Positions 24,715-32,195 of a DNA stretch of 39,386 bases are shown one piece after another. The DNA lies in contig JAGLOZ010000071.1 of the NCBI GenBank assembly GCA_023137595.1, positions 1 through 39,386 of the forward strand. The letters are read 5' to 3'. Position 1 is the first letter of the stretch; every line of letters starts with the position of its first letter. The position numbers were made by a program, and so were the translations under genes. The notes below the pieces were generated by a model. The model was not told the origin of the DNA. It saw only the letters and a list, made by a program, of their open reading frames with translations, and searched no databases. The stretch is from Minisyncoccota bacterium. Lineage in GTDB: Bacteria; Patescibacteriota; Minisyncoccia; JAHIHE01; JAGLIN01.

Positions 24715-24776
24715 TTAGTAATGCTTTATGTCTGCCTTCCGGACTGGCAGTCCTATATGTGTTCATAGGACCTGGT

Positions 24777-25559
24777 CTATTGTAGAGGAGCTAAATATGT
24801 AGAGTCTAGCAGATTATCATAAAATGAAATAACCTCTCCGTTTTGAGCGTCTATAAGGTAAATATAATCACAAATAGGTTGAAGTGAAAAGACATTTATT
24901 TTCCAAGCTAAATAATATTTGACTGGATTACTATCAGTATCTCTATAAACAACTATTTCTGAACTTTTTAAATCTAGACTTTCATTTTTCAAAGCGTCAG
25001 CTATTAAATTAAAAGCCTCATCTTCTGTAATTCTTGGTTCAATGTTGTTAATCTCAATATTTGTATCAAAATTAGAGTCTGAATGAGCTATTTTTTCTTC
25101 TTCATCGCTTATAATAAAAGATACGCTGCTTTTATATACTAAAATGTCTTTATGATACTGCTCATATTCTACATACCAGCTGTTTTTCCATTTCTCAATA
25201 TTTTTTAATTTTAAATCAGATAAATTTGCGTCTTTAAGGTAATTATTCTCTTCAATATAATTTTTTACCGCTTCCTCTATTTCTCTTTCTTCGTTTTTAA
25301 TAGCAGCTTCATTGGTAATAGCATTATAATTTTTGCTTATTTTATTAATATTATCAAGTTCGCTTTTGAAATTAGGAAATGAAGAAAATATTGATTTCTC
25401 GTAATTATACCGCGTACTTTTTTTTGAATTTAAGCTAATGTATAATCCTATGACCACAACAATCATACAAAAAGCAACAAAAATCCATATAATTTTGATT
25501 TTTGTTTCTTCTGGTTCATCCTGTATTTTTTTTAGTTTATTTTTAAATTTGTTTATCAT
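24777..25559 (-). CDS. membrane-anchored PepSY/FTP-like protein without a protease domain
   Basis: 260 residues: cytoplasmic Lys-rich N-terminus, one membrane helix (about 23-43), then an outside domain. WYVEYEQYHKDILVYKSSVSF (about 128-148), PRITEDEAFNLIADAL (about 175-190) and the final DYIYLIDAQNGEVISFYDN match the fungalysin/thermolysin propeptide and PepSY arrangement, normally an intramolecular inhibitor and chaperone of M4 metalloproteases. No peptidase domain follows. A role as free-standing protease inhibitor or folding helper is inferred. No SD; single gene. Confidence 0.7.
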   Translation of the reverse strand: MINKFKNKLKKIQDEPEETKIKIIWIFVAFCMIVVVIGLYISLNSKKSTRYNYEKSIFSSFPNFKSELDNINKISKNYNAITNEAAIKNEEREIEEAVKNYIEENNYLKDANLSDLKLKNIEKWKNSWYVEYEQYHKDILVYKSSVSFIISDEEEKIAHSDSNFDTNIEINNIEPRITEDEAFNLIADALKNESLDLKSSEIVVYRDTDSNPVKYYLAWKINVFSLQPICDYIYLIDAQNGEVISFYDNLLDSTYLAPLQ

Positions 25560-25626
25560 AATTTAGTAGATAGTATCGAGTATGTAGTATTTAGCACTGC
25601 ATATTAAACTTTCAAACCCTGTTTGT

Positions 25627-25792
25627 TGTCATTGCAGGGAGCGACAGTGACGAAGCAATCCCGAAACTATACACACAGAGCTGCAATATAACACTACATG
25701 AATCTAAACTCGGGACTACCAGAGCTTGCCCTGAGCGATAGCCGAGGTTGGTCTTTCTCTCATTACATTCGTTCAGCTTCTTCGCAATGACA
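25627..25792. repeat. MITE-like element R2, copy B
   Basis: Left TGTCATTGCAGGGAGC (25627-25642) and right TTCTTCGCAATGACA (25778-25792) are roughly complementary. Internal GAGCTTGCCCTGAGCGATAG and TCTCTCATTACATTCGTTCA match copy A at 16939-17109. The flank after it (AATGAATTTCTCACCAGCG, CTAAATACTAAATACT) is shared with copy A too. Confidence 0.7.
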
Positions 25793-25844
25793 ATGAGGCG
25801 TATAACAATGAATTTCTCACCAGCGTTCGCTAAATACTAAATAC

Positions 25845-26495
25845 TTACGCAGTTTTCATTAACACAACTTTTGCTTCATTTTGAGGTAGATCTTTTTTCT
25901 TTATGTTAAATTTCTCAACAGCATCTTCTGCGGATATGCCGTGCTCTTTGCAAAAATTATCGGCATTATCTATCTTTGACAAGTCTCCGGACATTCCTGT
26001 AAGTTTATAGTGCATAGGAATAACTATTCTTGGTTCAGTTTGGCTTATTATGACGCTTGCCAGTTTCCAATCTATAGTAAAAATTCCGCCGATAGGAATA
26101 AAAAGGACGTCAATTTGTCCTATTTTTTCCAGCTGACTATTCAAAAATCCTTCTTGTCCGAAATCTCCCAAATGACAGATCCTTATATCTTCCATTTCAA
26201 TAACATAAATAATATTGTCCCCCCTTTCCTTCCCTTTACTGTTGTCATGGAAAGAATCAATGCCTCTTATTGTTATCTTTCTTATTTCGTATTCTCCGGC
26301 ACTATCAACTACGAACGGATCGCCTTTTATAATTTTAAAATTATTATGATCGTAATGATCATGACTGACTGTTACAATATTAGCCGCTCCGTAAGGCGGT
26401 TTTAATCCAATTTTTTTATCAAAAGGATCTGTAATCAAAACAATATCTTTGCTTTGTAATTTAAAACAGCTTTGCCCATACCAGGTAATGTTCAT
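25845..26495 (-). CDS. MBL-fold metal-dependent hydrolase (UlaG-like)
   Basis: Metallo-beta-lactamase fold, 216 residues from ATG 26495 (MNITWYGQSCFKL, the usual family start). A second ATG three codons upstream belongs to an ATGTTAAA repeat and is less likely. Metal ligands: SHDHYDH with H45, H47, D49 and H50, then H108 and D111 in HLGD, and H162 in PMHY. Relatives include UlaG and several DNA/RNA-independent hydrolases; the substrate cannot be told. Such small MBL proteins are common as house-keeping genes in Patescibacteria. It diverges from the S1-domain gene. Confidence 0.85.
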   Translation of the reverse strand: MNITWYGQSCFKLQSKDIVLITDPFDKKIGLKPPYGAANIVTVSHDHYDHNNFKIIKGDPFVVDSAGEYEIRKITIRGIDSFHDNSKGKERGDNIIYVIEMEDIRICHLGDFGQEGFLNSQLEKIGQIDVLFIPIGGIFTIDWKLASVIISQTEPRIVIPMHYKLTGMSGDLSKIDNADNFCKEHGISAEDAVEKFNIKKKDLPQNEAKVVLMKTA

Positions 26496-26496
26496 A

Positions 26497-26571
26497 TTTA
26501 ACATTTTAACATTTTAACATGCTAACATCTGTGTGCTTGTTAATATGTTAGCATGTTAATATGTTAACATG
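26497..26571. repeat. array of TTAACAT units forming an inverted repeat
   Basis: Left half has tandem TTTAACATTTTAACATTTTA units, right half TTAATATGTTAGCATGTTAA units; the CATGCTAACA / TGTTAGCATG centre is a perfect stem around 12 nt. Similar arrays occur at 14918-14940, 19446-19482, 22126-22142 and 32863-32893. Confidence 0.65.
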
Positions 26572-26582
26572 AAAAAGACCCT

Positions 26583-26611
26583 TTGACAATATAAAAATAA
26601 TAGATTATACT
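26583..26611 (+). promoter_or_regulatory. strong sigma70-type promoter of the S1-domain gene
   Basis: TTGACA (26583-26588), exactly 17 bp, TATACT (26606-26611). Start expected near 26618. Confidence 0.8.
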
Positions 26612-26621
26612 ATATTTATCA

Positions 26622-26646
26622 TTTGACGCTCCTTTAGAGTGTCAAA
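26622..26646 (+). promoter_or_regulatory. 5'-end hairpin in the S1 mRNA leader
   Basis: TTTGACGCTC / GAGTGTCAAA with a 5-nt loop, 10 bp including one G-U pair, begins within a few nucleotides of the predicted transcript start. No T run, so not a terminator. It could protect the mRNA 5' end or serve autoregulation as known for rpsA. Confidence 0.5.
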
Positions 26647-26675
26647 AATCTCAAAAAGAAAGGAGAAAATTAAAA

Positions 26676-27950
26676 ATGGCAAGTTCTGTTAAAAAAACGA
26701 GCAAAGCTTCAAAAATGGATGTTTTACTGAATGATAAAGAAGCTCCTAAGCTTCCTAATGTTGGTGATATTATAAAAGGAAGTGTGATAGAAGCAGGCAA
26801 TAATATAATTTATGTAAATCTTGGTCCGATCGGTACCGGAGCTATTTATGGTTATGGAAAATTTGATGGCTTGACTATGATCAAGGAACTAAAGCAGGGA
26901 GATCCACTATCAGCGACTGTTACGGACATTGAAAATGATGATGGTTTTGTAGAAATGTCGTTGAAGCAGACCAGTCTTGAAATGGTTTGGAAAGAACTGG
27001 AAAAAAAGATGGAAGAAAAAGAGGTTATTGTAACCAAAGTCTTGGAAGCAAACAAAGGCGGGCTTATGATAAAGATAAATAATATTATAGGATTTTTGCC
27101 AGCTTCTCAGCTTTCCAGTGAAAATTATCCGAGAGTTGGTGATGGCGATAAGAACAAGATTTTGTCTTTATTGATGCAATTGGTTAGCAAGGATATAAAA
27201 GTTAGAATAATCGGATTGGATAAAGATGAAGGAAAACTGGTTGTGAGTGAAAAAGCTACAAAAACGGAAGAAGAAAAGCAAAAAGTTTCAAAACTGCAAG
27301 AAGGAAATATTGTTGAAGGTGAAATTAGCGGTATTGTAGATTTTGGAGCATTTGTCAAATTCAATGACAACCTTGAAGGTCTGGTGCATATTTCTGAGCT
27401 GGCATGGAAATTGATTGATGATCCGAGAAAATTGTTTAATGTCGGCCAAAAAGTCAAATGTAAGATAATCGGAATTGATGATTCAAGAATTTCGCTGAGC
27501 ATCAAAGCCTTAGAAGGAGATCCATGGCAAGAAGTAAGTGAAAAGTATAAAGTAGGCCAAAAAGTCAAAGGTGAAGTTACAAAGATAAATCCTTTCGGAG
27601 CATTTGTTCAATTAGATAAAGACATTCATGGTCTTGCGCACATATCAAAGCTAGCAGAAGAAAGCGGAATTGAATTGTTGAAAGTTGGAGGAACATATGA
27701 ATTTGATATTATTTCTATTGAACCTTCTGAACATAGGCTTGGGTTAAAACCGAGAATTAATGAAAAACAATCGCAAGAAAAGAAAGAAGATAAGAAAGTA
27801 AAGGCAAAAAATGAAGAAAATGAGAAAGAAGACGAGAATGCAAAAAAAATAAAGAAATCAGAGAAATCAGAGAAATCAGAGAAAAAAGGAAAAAAGAACA
27901 AAGATAAGAAAGAAAAAGAAGAAAAAACGAAAGAAAAATCCAAGAAATAA
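26676..27950 (+). CDS. rpsA: S1 RNA-binding-domain protein, ribosomal protein S1-like
   Basis: Four S1 domains in 424 residues: about 27-95, 108-192, 205-275 (GEISGIVDFGAFVKFN... LVHISEL) and 288-358 (GEVTKINPFGAFVQLD... LAHISKL). The last two are the most typical. S1 brings mRNA to the 30S subunit, which matters in a genome where SD sites are rare; this gene itself has a good AGGAG 10 nt before ATG 26676. The C-terminal tail (about 360-424) is almost only Lys and Glu, with a 9-nt tandem repeat coding K-S-E three or four times (27857-27884). Four domains is fewer than the six in E. coli but usual in short S1 forms. Own promoter, leader hairpin and terminator. Confidence 0.92.
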   Translation: MASSVKKTSKASKMDVLLNDKEAPKLPNVGDIIKGSVIEAGNNIIYVNLGPIGTGAIYGYGKFDGLTMIKELKQGDPLSATVTDIENDDGFVEMSLKQTSLEMVWKELEKKMEEKEVIVTKVLEANKGGLMIKINNIIGFLPASQLSSENYPRVGDGDKNKILSLLMQLVSKDIKVRIIGLDKDEGKLVVSEKATKTEEEKQKVSKLQEGNIVEGEISGIVDFGAFVKFNDNLEGLVHISELAWKLIDDPRKLFNVGQKVKCKIIGIDDSRISLSIKALEGDPWQEVSEKYKVGQKVKGEVTKINPFGAFVQLDKDIHGLAHISKLAEESGIELLKVGGTYEFDIISIEPSEHRLGLKPRINEKQSQEKKEDKKVKAKNEENEKEDENAKKIKKSEKSEKSEKKGKKNKDKKEKEEKTKEKSKK

Positions 27951-27988
27951 CAAAATTGTGGATAACTTGTTGACAAGTTTACGATAAG

Positions 27989-28025
27989 CAACCTCGTTAC
28001 TTTATAAAAAGCGAGGTTGTTTTTG
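27989..28025 (+). terminator. intrinsic terminator of the S1-domain gene
   Basis: CAACCTCG (27989-27996) and CGAGGTTG (28012-28019) form the stem, followed by TTTTTGT. A smaller ACTTGT/ACAAGT hairpin precedes it at 27965-27978. Confidence 0.8.
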
Positions 28026-28084
28026 TAAGGCAAGTTTCGTTCTTTAGCTTATCTTGGGTAAATAAATAGGGTTTAGCTATATGC

Positions 28085-28113
28085 TTGACCAAGGTATGTT
28101 TTTATGCTATACT
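28085..28113 (+). promoter_or_regulatory. strong promoter in front of a non-coding transcription unit
   Basis: TTGACC (28085-28090), 17-bp spacer, TATACT (28108-28113). One of the best promoters in the window, yet no gene of normal size follows before a terminator at 28542-28595. Confidence 0.75.
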
Positions 28114-28119
28114 GTATGT

Positions 28120-28595
28120 GTAAGTTGGAATTGCACCTTGAAAAAAAGATCTCTAAATTTTTTAAATGTCAGGAGTAAATTGAATATAAATAGCAAGCAA
28201 TAGATTTGTTGTGTAATTAGTTTCACAACAAGCCTAAAAATGGTTTCGTTTGTGTTTAGTTTTCTCTTGCTGTTTTTATCGGTTTTCCATAAAATTTTTA
28301 AAATAAAAATAAATAAAACAAAAAATAAAAATAAAAAATAAAAAAACAAGGAAAAAACGAAAAAATGGTTAGAGATACAAACGATTCTTTAAAAATAAAG
28401 AATTGAAACGATCTTTGTTTGAAATTGTTGTTGCGTCACTTGTGTATATTTGTAACATTAGCGGTTTAGTGTTCAAATACACACAAGTGAACATTTTGTT
28501 CTTCCACCCTAGAATAAGAAGGCAACACAAATAGAGATTGTAAAAAGGCCATGAGCCATATAAATCTATATTTGGGCGATAAGGGCCTTTTTAAG
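28120..28595 (+). ncRNA. candidate 475-nt non-coding RNA
   Basis: Bounded by the consensus promoter at 28085-28113 and a terminator at 28542-28595. Internal hairpins: TTGTTGTG/CACAACAA (28207-28230), TCACTTGTGT/ACACAAGTGA (28437-28493) extended by ATTTG/CAAAT. Only tiny ORFs exist: 33 codons at 28240-28341 (hydrophobic MVSFVFSFLLLFLSVF then Lys/Asn-rich) and 13 codons at 28364. No tRNA-like end, so not tmRNA, and no SRP RNA core motif. It could be a regulatory RNA or encode a small membrane peptide. Class unknown. Confidence 0.5.
28542..28595 (+). terminator. terminator of the non-coding transcription unit
   Basis: AAAAAGGCC (28542-28550) pairs with GGCCTTTTT (28583-28591) and the T run is part of the right arm, as in strong intrinsic terminators. 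A 32-nt loop can add inner pairs. Confidence 0.7.
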
Positions 28596-28706
28596 CATCT
28601 AATTTTTTTAGTTGTTGTATAAATTTGTTGTTTGTGAAGTTAAAAGGTGTTGAAAAACTAGCAAATTTCTATTTTTTAATTTATAGCATAGGAATTTCAA
28701 TATTTC

Positions 28707-28844
28707 GGAGTCGTGACGAGAGTTGGGAAGTAATTCTAAGGCTCATCAGCCTTTAGGCTGAAAATATCACAATTCTTTTGAAACTCACTAATTTTTTCTA
28801 TGAGTGTAAAATCTTGTGTTCTTACTCACTCTCGTGGGGACTCC
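28707..28844. repeat. imperfect inverted repeat upstream of the DksA-like gene
   Basis: GGAGTCGTGACGAGAGT (28707-28723) and ACTCTCGTGGGGACTCC (28828-28844) are complementary at 14 of 17 positions. The inside has CAGCCTTTAGGCTG as a further hairpin (28749-28762). It begins with GCATAGGAATTTCAATAT, similar to sequences near 12150, 18910 and 21220. Confidence 0.55.
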
Positions 28845-28895
28845 AATTTACACTTCGCGCATGTGCTCAGAGAACCTAATTTTTTTTATTTTTTA

Positions 28896-28924
28896 TTGCC
28901 CAAAAAATCAAATAATGTTATTAT
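28896..28924 (+). promoter_or_regulatory. promoter of the DksA-like/lspA pair
   Basis: TTGCCC (28896-28901), 17-bp spacer, TATTAT (28919-28924). Confidence 0.55.
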
Positions 28925-28926
28925 AT

Positions 28927-28950
28927 AAATACAGTCAAGCTGTATTTTTT
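28927..28950 (+). terminator. terminator-like hairpin in the leader of the DksA-like gene
   Basis: AAATACAG / CTGTATTT, 5-nt loop, followed by TTT and directly downstream of the predicted promoter, 31 bp before the start codon. Its place suggests attenuation of the DksA-like/lspA operon; the stem contains few G-C pairs, so strength is uncertain. Confidence 0.45.
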
Positions 28951-28980
28951 ATGTGGATTTATCAGATTAACAATAAATAT

Positions 28981-29352
28981 ATGAACAACAAAAATAGCGA
29001 AAAATTAAAAAAAATTAAAAATAAATTAATTGCCAAAAAGAAATTGATAATTTCTCAGTTACAAAAATTTGCGAAAAAGAATAAAAAAATAAAGGATGAT
29101 TTTAGGACGGAGTTTCCTGATATCGGAGATCATCAAGATGAGAACGCGGATGAAGTTTCTGAATATGAAAACAAACTTTCCGTAGAGCATGAATTGGAGA
29201 ATGAACTCAAGAACATTGAAGGCGCTTTGAAAAAAACTTCAGAAAACACTTATGACATTTGTTCGGCTTGCGGAGAAAAAATAAATCCAAAAAGACTGGA
29301 AGTTATGCCTGAAGCAACATTATGCGTTAAATGCAGTGAAAGGAAAAAGTAA
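28981..29352 (+). CDS. TraR/DksA-type C4 zinc-finger protein
   Basis: DksA/TraR proteins enter the RNA polymerase secondary channel and change initiation with ppGpp. Here 123 residues from ATG 28981; a longer frame to 28816 runs through promoter and repeat and is rejected. N-terminal Lys-rich coiled coil (1-35 and 58-90), the tip-like segment GDHQDENADE (49-58), and a C4 zinc finger CSACGEKI...CVKCSERK (about 97-122). Lengths fit short DksA-like proteins. It is followed after 4 bp by lspA, so they form an operon. Role at the polymerase is inferred from family. Confidence 0.88.
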   Translation: MNNKNSEKLKKIKNKLIAKKKLIISQLQKFAKKNKKIKDDFRTEFPDIGDHQDENADEVSEYENKLSVEHELENELKNIEGALKKTSENTYDICSACGEKINPKRLEVMPEATLCVKCSERKK

Positions 29353-29356
29353 AATA

Positions 29357-29773
29357 ATGGATTTTTTTATGTGTAAAAAACAGCAAAGCGTAAGAATTTT
29401 TGTAGTTGTTTTTGTTGTTTTATTTCTAGATCAAATTTGTAAATTAATTGTTTTAGAAAGGTTTGCTGACGTATATTTGAAAAAGAATTACAGCTCTCTG
29501 TTGGGATTATCCGCTAATTTGTATTTATTTTTTTTATTTCTTCTGGCAGTTTTTATATGTTTAAGGAAAGATATTTTTTTAAAAAGTAGCAATGGCTCGA
29601 TGTTTGCTTCTGCTTTGTTGTTTGGAGGAGTTATAAGTAATTCTGTTGATATGTTTTTTCGTGGATATATAATTGATTACATTATTCTTCCAGAATTATT
29701 TTCTTTCAATATTGCTGATTTGGCGATTTGCGCGGGGTCTTTATTGTTGGGGTGGAAGATTTTAAAGAAATAA
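29357..29773 (+). CDS. lspA: lipoprotein signal peptidase LspA
   Basis: Aspartyl membrane protease that cuts the signal peptide of prolipoproteins. 138 residues with four membrane helices. Motifs: FLDQICKLIV (23-32), GGVISNSVDMFFRGYIIDYI (90-109) with catalytic D107, and FNIADLAI (117-124) with catalytic D121. The usual N-R-x-x-D is changed (NSVDMFFRG) and the periplasmic loop is short. Start ATG 29357 lies 4 bp after the DksA-like stop; an earlier frame start overlaps that gene and is less likely. No lgt gene nearby. Confidence 0.88.
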   Translation: MDFFMCKKQQSVRIFVVVFVVLFLDQICKLIVLERFADVYLKKNYSSLLGLSANLYLFFLFLLAVFICLRKDIFLKSSNGSMFASALLFGGVISNSVDMFFRGYIIDYIILPELFSFNIADLAICAGSLLLGWKILKK

Positions 29774-29861
29774 TAAATAAATTATTACATTGTTATTCTA
29801 GTAACTAATTCTATTGTTGCTGAAAAATTGTCATGGTGAGTTTGTCGAACCAATAATTAAT

Positions 29862-30022
29862 TGTCATTCTTAAACTTGTTTCAGAATCTTTAAGCTGTTA
29901 AATTGAAACAAGTCTATAAATTACCAATATAGAGTTTATTGCGTTGAATATGACTAGATATAGCAGTTAAAAGATTCTGAACTAAGCTTGTCCTGAGCTT
30001 GTCGAATGGATTCAGGATGACA
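29862..30022. repeat. MITE-like element R1, copy B (degenerate)
   Basis: Left end TGTCATTCTTAAACTTGTTT (29862-29881) matches R1. The right end AGATTCTGAA (29972-29981) is interrupted by CTTGTCCTGAGCTTGTCGAA before TTCAGGATGACA (30011-30022). Another TGTCATGGTGAGTTTGTCGA fragment precedes at 29829. Suggests nested insertion of two repeat types. Confidence 0.65.
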
Positions 30023-30098
30023 TCTTTTGACAAACCTATCTGTTTGATGGGCAGGCTCAAGACGATTTAGCAATACAATAATTTAACAATTTAATCTG

Positions 30099-31562
30099 AT
30101 GCCAAAAAAAACACTAACAGTCACATCTTTTATATTCCTGATAATAATTATTTTTAGTGTCGGCTATATTTTGGTAAAAGCCTATCCTAGCTTTAAAACG
30201 CCTTACGTGCAAACAGAAAGTGATAAGCCGATTGAAGTAACTTTGGAGTTTTGGGGGCTTTGGGATAATTCTGATAATTGGGAAGAAATTATAAGAAAGT
30301 TCGAAAATAGAACTTATAATTTTAACGGACGCAAAGTGAATGTTTCCATAAATTATACTAAAAAAGATTTTGGTTCTTATGAAGAGGACATTGCGAAAGC
30401 GAAAGAAAAAAACAATATCCCGAGTATTTTTATGATCAATAATAATTGGTTTGAGAGTTATATTGATCTTCTTGAGCCGTTAGCCGGTAATGACGCTTAT
30501 ACTCAGGAGTATGATCTTATTAGTCATAACGATCTGCTAGACATATTTTCAGCAAGAACACTATTTGACGCGGTTCGTAAAGATCAGCTATATGGAATGC
30601 CTTTGTATTCTGATTCTCTTGCTTTATATTATAATAAAGATCTATTTGAAAAAGCGGGAATAAAAGAGCCGCCAAAGTCGTGGCAAGAATTTAATAAAGT
30701 TGTGAAAAAATTGACCATTCTTGATAATAAAGATGAAATAATCCAAGCTGGCGCGGCGCTTGGAACCGGAGAAAATGTAAGTCGGTCCTCTGATATTTTG
30801 TCTCTTTTGATAATGCAGGGAGGAGGAAGCGTGATAGACAGTGATAGCAAGGTAGACATAAACAAAGAAATAGAGGTGAATATGATCAATGGAACAGAAA
30901 AGAGAACTCCTGGGAAAAGAGGTATAGAATTCTATACGGAGTTTGCAAATTCCAAGAAAGAAATATATTCCTGGAATTCCGATCAGGAGAATTCTATTAA
31001 AGCTTTCGCGGAGGGCAAAGTAGCAATGATGATCGGATATAGCTATCATGTGAAAAATCTATCGGCTATTAACTCTGGTTTAAATTATGGAATATCGCAA
31101 ATGCCTCAGCTTGAGAATTCTACCCCGATAAATTTTTCGAATGTGACGATCCCCGTAGTTTCTAATCTTGGTAATTGCAAGGTTGAGCCGGTTGAATTAT
31201 CTCATGAAGTGGACTGCGCGAAAATTTCCTGGAGCTTTTTGAGCTTTGCTGTTGAAAAAGAGAACTCAAAACAATATCTTGATCTAACAGGCAAAGTCGC
31301 GGCGAGAAAAGATTTGATTCAGGAACAGATTGAAGCAGATGGAGCAGCAAGTATTTTTGCGTCCCAAGCTGAAAGCTCGCAGAGCTATAACAAATTTGAC
31401 GACAAAATTGATAATATTTTAGTTGAGATGATTGATGAAATTAATTTGGAGAGAGAAGAAACAGATAAGATCGTTAATGAAGCGGTTCTGAAAATTGAAA
31501 ATCTCAATCAAGATACAAGAATACAAGAAACAAGGACACAAACAAATTCCAATAATCAATAA
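30099..31562 (+). CDS. membrane-anchored extracellular solute-binding protein, second copy
   Basis: Paralogue of the gene at 19747-21099; 487 residues with an N-terminal hydrophobic helix (9-28). Shared segments: GLWDNSDNWEEIIRKFE (51-67), IFMINNNWFESYID near 107-120, YGMPLYSDSLALYYNKDLFE near 165-184, PPKSWQEFNKVVKKLTILD near 189-207, GENVSRSSDILSLLIMQGG near 219-237, and AFAEGKVAMMIGYSYHV near 297-313. No transporter genes beside it. The last 18 residues (QDTRIQETRTQT...) are coded by a repeat that is inverted downstream (31619-31645), so the natural C-terminus was probably replaced by repeat sequence. Ligand unknown. Confidence 0.9.
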   Translation: MPKKTLTVTSFIFLIIIIFSVGYILVKAYPSFKTPYVQTESDKPIEVTLEFWGLWDNSDNWEEIIRKFENRTYNFNGRKVNVSINYTKKDFGSYEEDIAKAKEKNNIPSIFMINNNWFESYIDLLEPLAGNDAYTQEYDLISHNDLLDIFSARTLFDAVRKDQLYGMPLYSDSLALYYNKDLFEKAGIKEPPKSWQEFNKVVKKLTILDNKDEIIQAGAALGTGENVSRSSDILSLLIMQGGGSVIDSDSKVDINKEIEVNMINGTEKRTPGKRGIEFYTEFANSKKEIYSWNSDQENSIKAFAEGKVAMMIGYSYHVKNLSAINSGLNYGISQMPQLENSTPINFSNVTIPVVSNLGNCKVEPVELSHEVDCAKISWSFLSFAVEKENSKQYLDLTGKVAARKDLIQEQIEADGAASIFASQAESSQSYNKFDDKIDNILVEMIDEINLEREETDKIVNEAVLKIENLNQDTRIQETRTQTNSNNQ

Positions 31563-31645
31563 TCAAATTCCGAATTGTTTGATTATTGAAATTTGGTTGT
31601 TGATTATTTTTTGATTATTGTTTCTTGTATCCTTGTATCTTGATT
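31506..31645. repeat. inverted repeat spanning the end of the second solute-binding gene
   Basis: AATCAAGATACAAGAATACA (31506-31525) continuing to 31532 is complementary to 31619-31645 at 26 of 27 positions. Between them AATAATCAA/TTGATTATT pairs again. The left arm is coding, the right is beyond the stop. On transcription this makes a long AT-rich hairpin followed by TTTTTTATT, able to terminate. Confidence 0.75.
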
Positions 31646-31701
31646 TTTTATTATTCGAAGTATTCTAGCAATATATTCCTTTAATTTATATAAATAATTC
31701 T

Positions 31702-32142
31702 ATGTCCAAATTACTGATCTTCACCGACGGCGGTTCTCGCGGAAATCCTGGTCCTTCCGCGGCAGGTGTTGTTATAAAAAACGATAAAAATGAAATAATT
31801 CTAAAGGTTTCAAAATATATTGGCGAAACCACAAATAATCAAGCGGAATACGAAGCGCTGGTTTTAGCTCTTCAAAAAGCAAAAGGTATTTTTAAGTCGC
31901 ATAAAGTCAAAAAGGGTAATCTGGAATGCTATCTTGACAGTGAGCTGGTGGTCAGACACTTAAATCACGAATATAAAATAAAAGATGAGGGATTACAGCC
32001 GCTTTTTATAAAAGTTTGGAATTTAACACTCGATTTTGATTCTGTGAAATTTTTTCATATCCCGCGAGAGAAAAATAAACTGGCGGATGAAATGGTGAAT
32101 AGGGAATTAGATAGGCAGGAGAGGAATGAAAGTTTGTTTTAA
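31702..32142 (+). CDS. rnhA: ribonuclease HI family protein
   Basis: RNase HI cleaves RNA in RNA-DNA hybrids and helps remove R-loops and primers. 146 residues with the catalytic set D9 (FTDGGSRGNPG), E49 (NNQAEYEAL), D79 (YLDSELVV) and D129 (NKLADEMVN). As in archaeal/plant-type and YpdQ-like enzymes, the basic handle helix of E. coli RNase HI is missing. Start ATG 31702. No SD. Single gene followed by repeat R1 copy C. Confidence 0.92.
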   Translation: MSKLLIFTDGGSRGNPGPSAAGVVIKNDKNEIILKVSKYIGETTNNQAEYEALVLALQKAKGIFKSHKVKKGNLECYLDSELVVRHLNHEYKIKDEGLQPLFIKVWNLTLDFDSVKFFHIPREKNKLADEMVNRELDRQERNESLF

Positions 32143-32195
32143 ATTTTTAGGGCTTACGAGTATTTTCGGTTTATATATAATTCAACTCTATGAAT

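Noticed and set aside
26497-26571. CRISPR array from the repeated TTAACAT units
   Set aside because: Units are 7-8 bp with no unique spacers and no cas genes are present.
28240-28341. 33-codon ORF with a hydrophobic N-terminal half
   Set aside because: Low-complexity Lys/Asn tail and no SD; noted in the ncRNA entry but not called as a gene.
28120-28595. tmRNA or SRP RNA
   Set aside because: No tRNA-like T arm or CCA end, no resume ORF, and no SRP core motif GGAAGGAAGCAGCC.
28816-28980. N-terminal extension of the DksA-like protein
   Set aside because: Runs through a repeat, the promoter and a terminator hairpin; ATG 28981 gives the normal family length.
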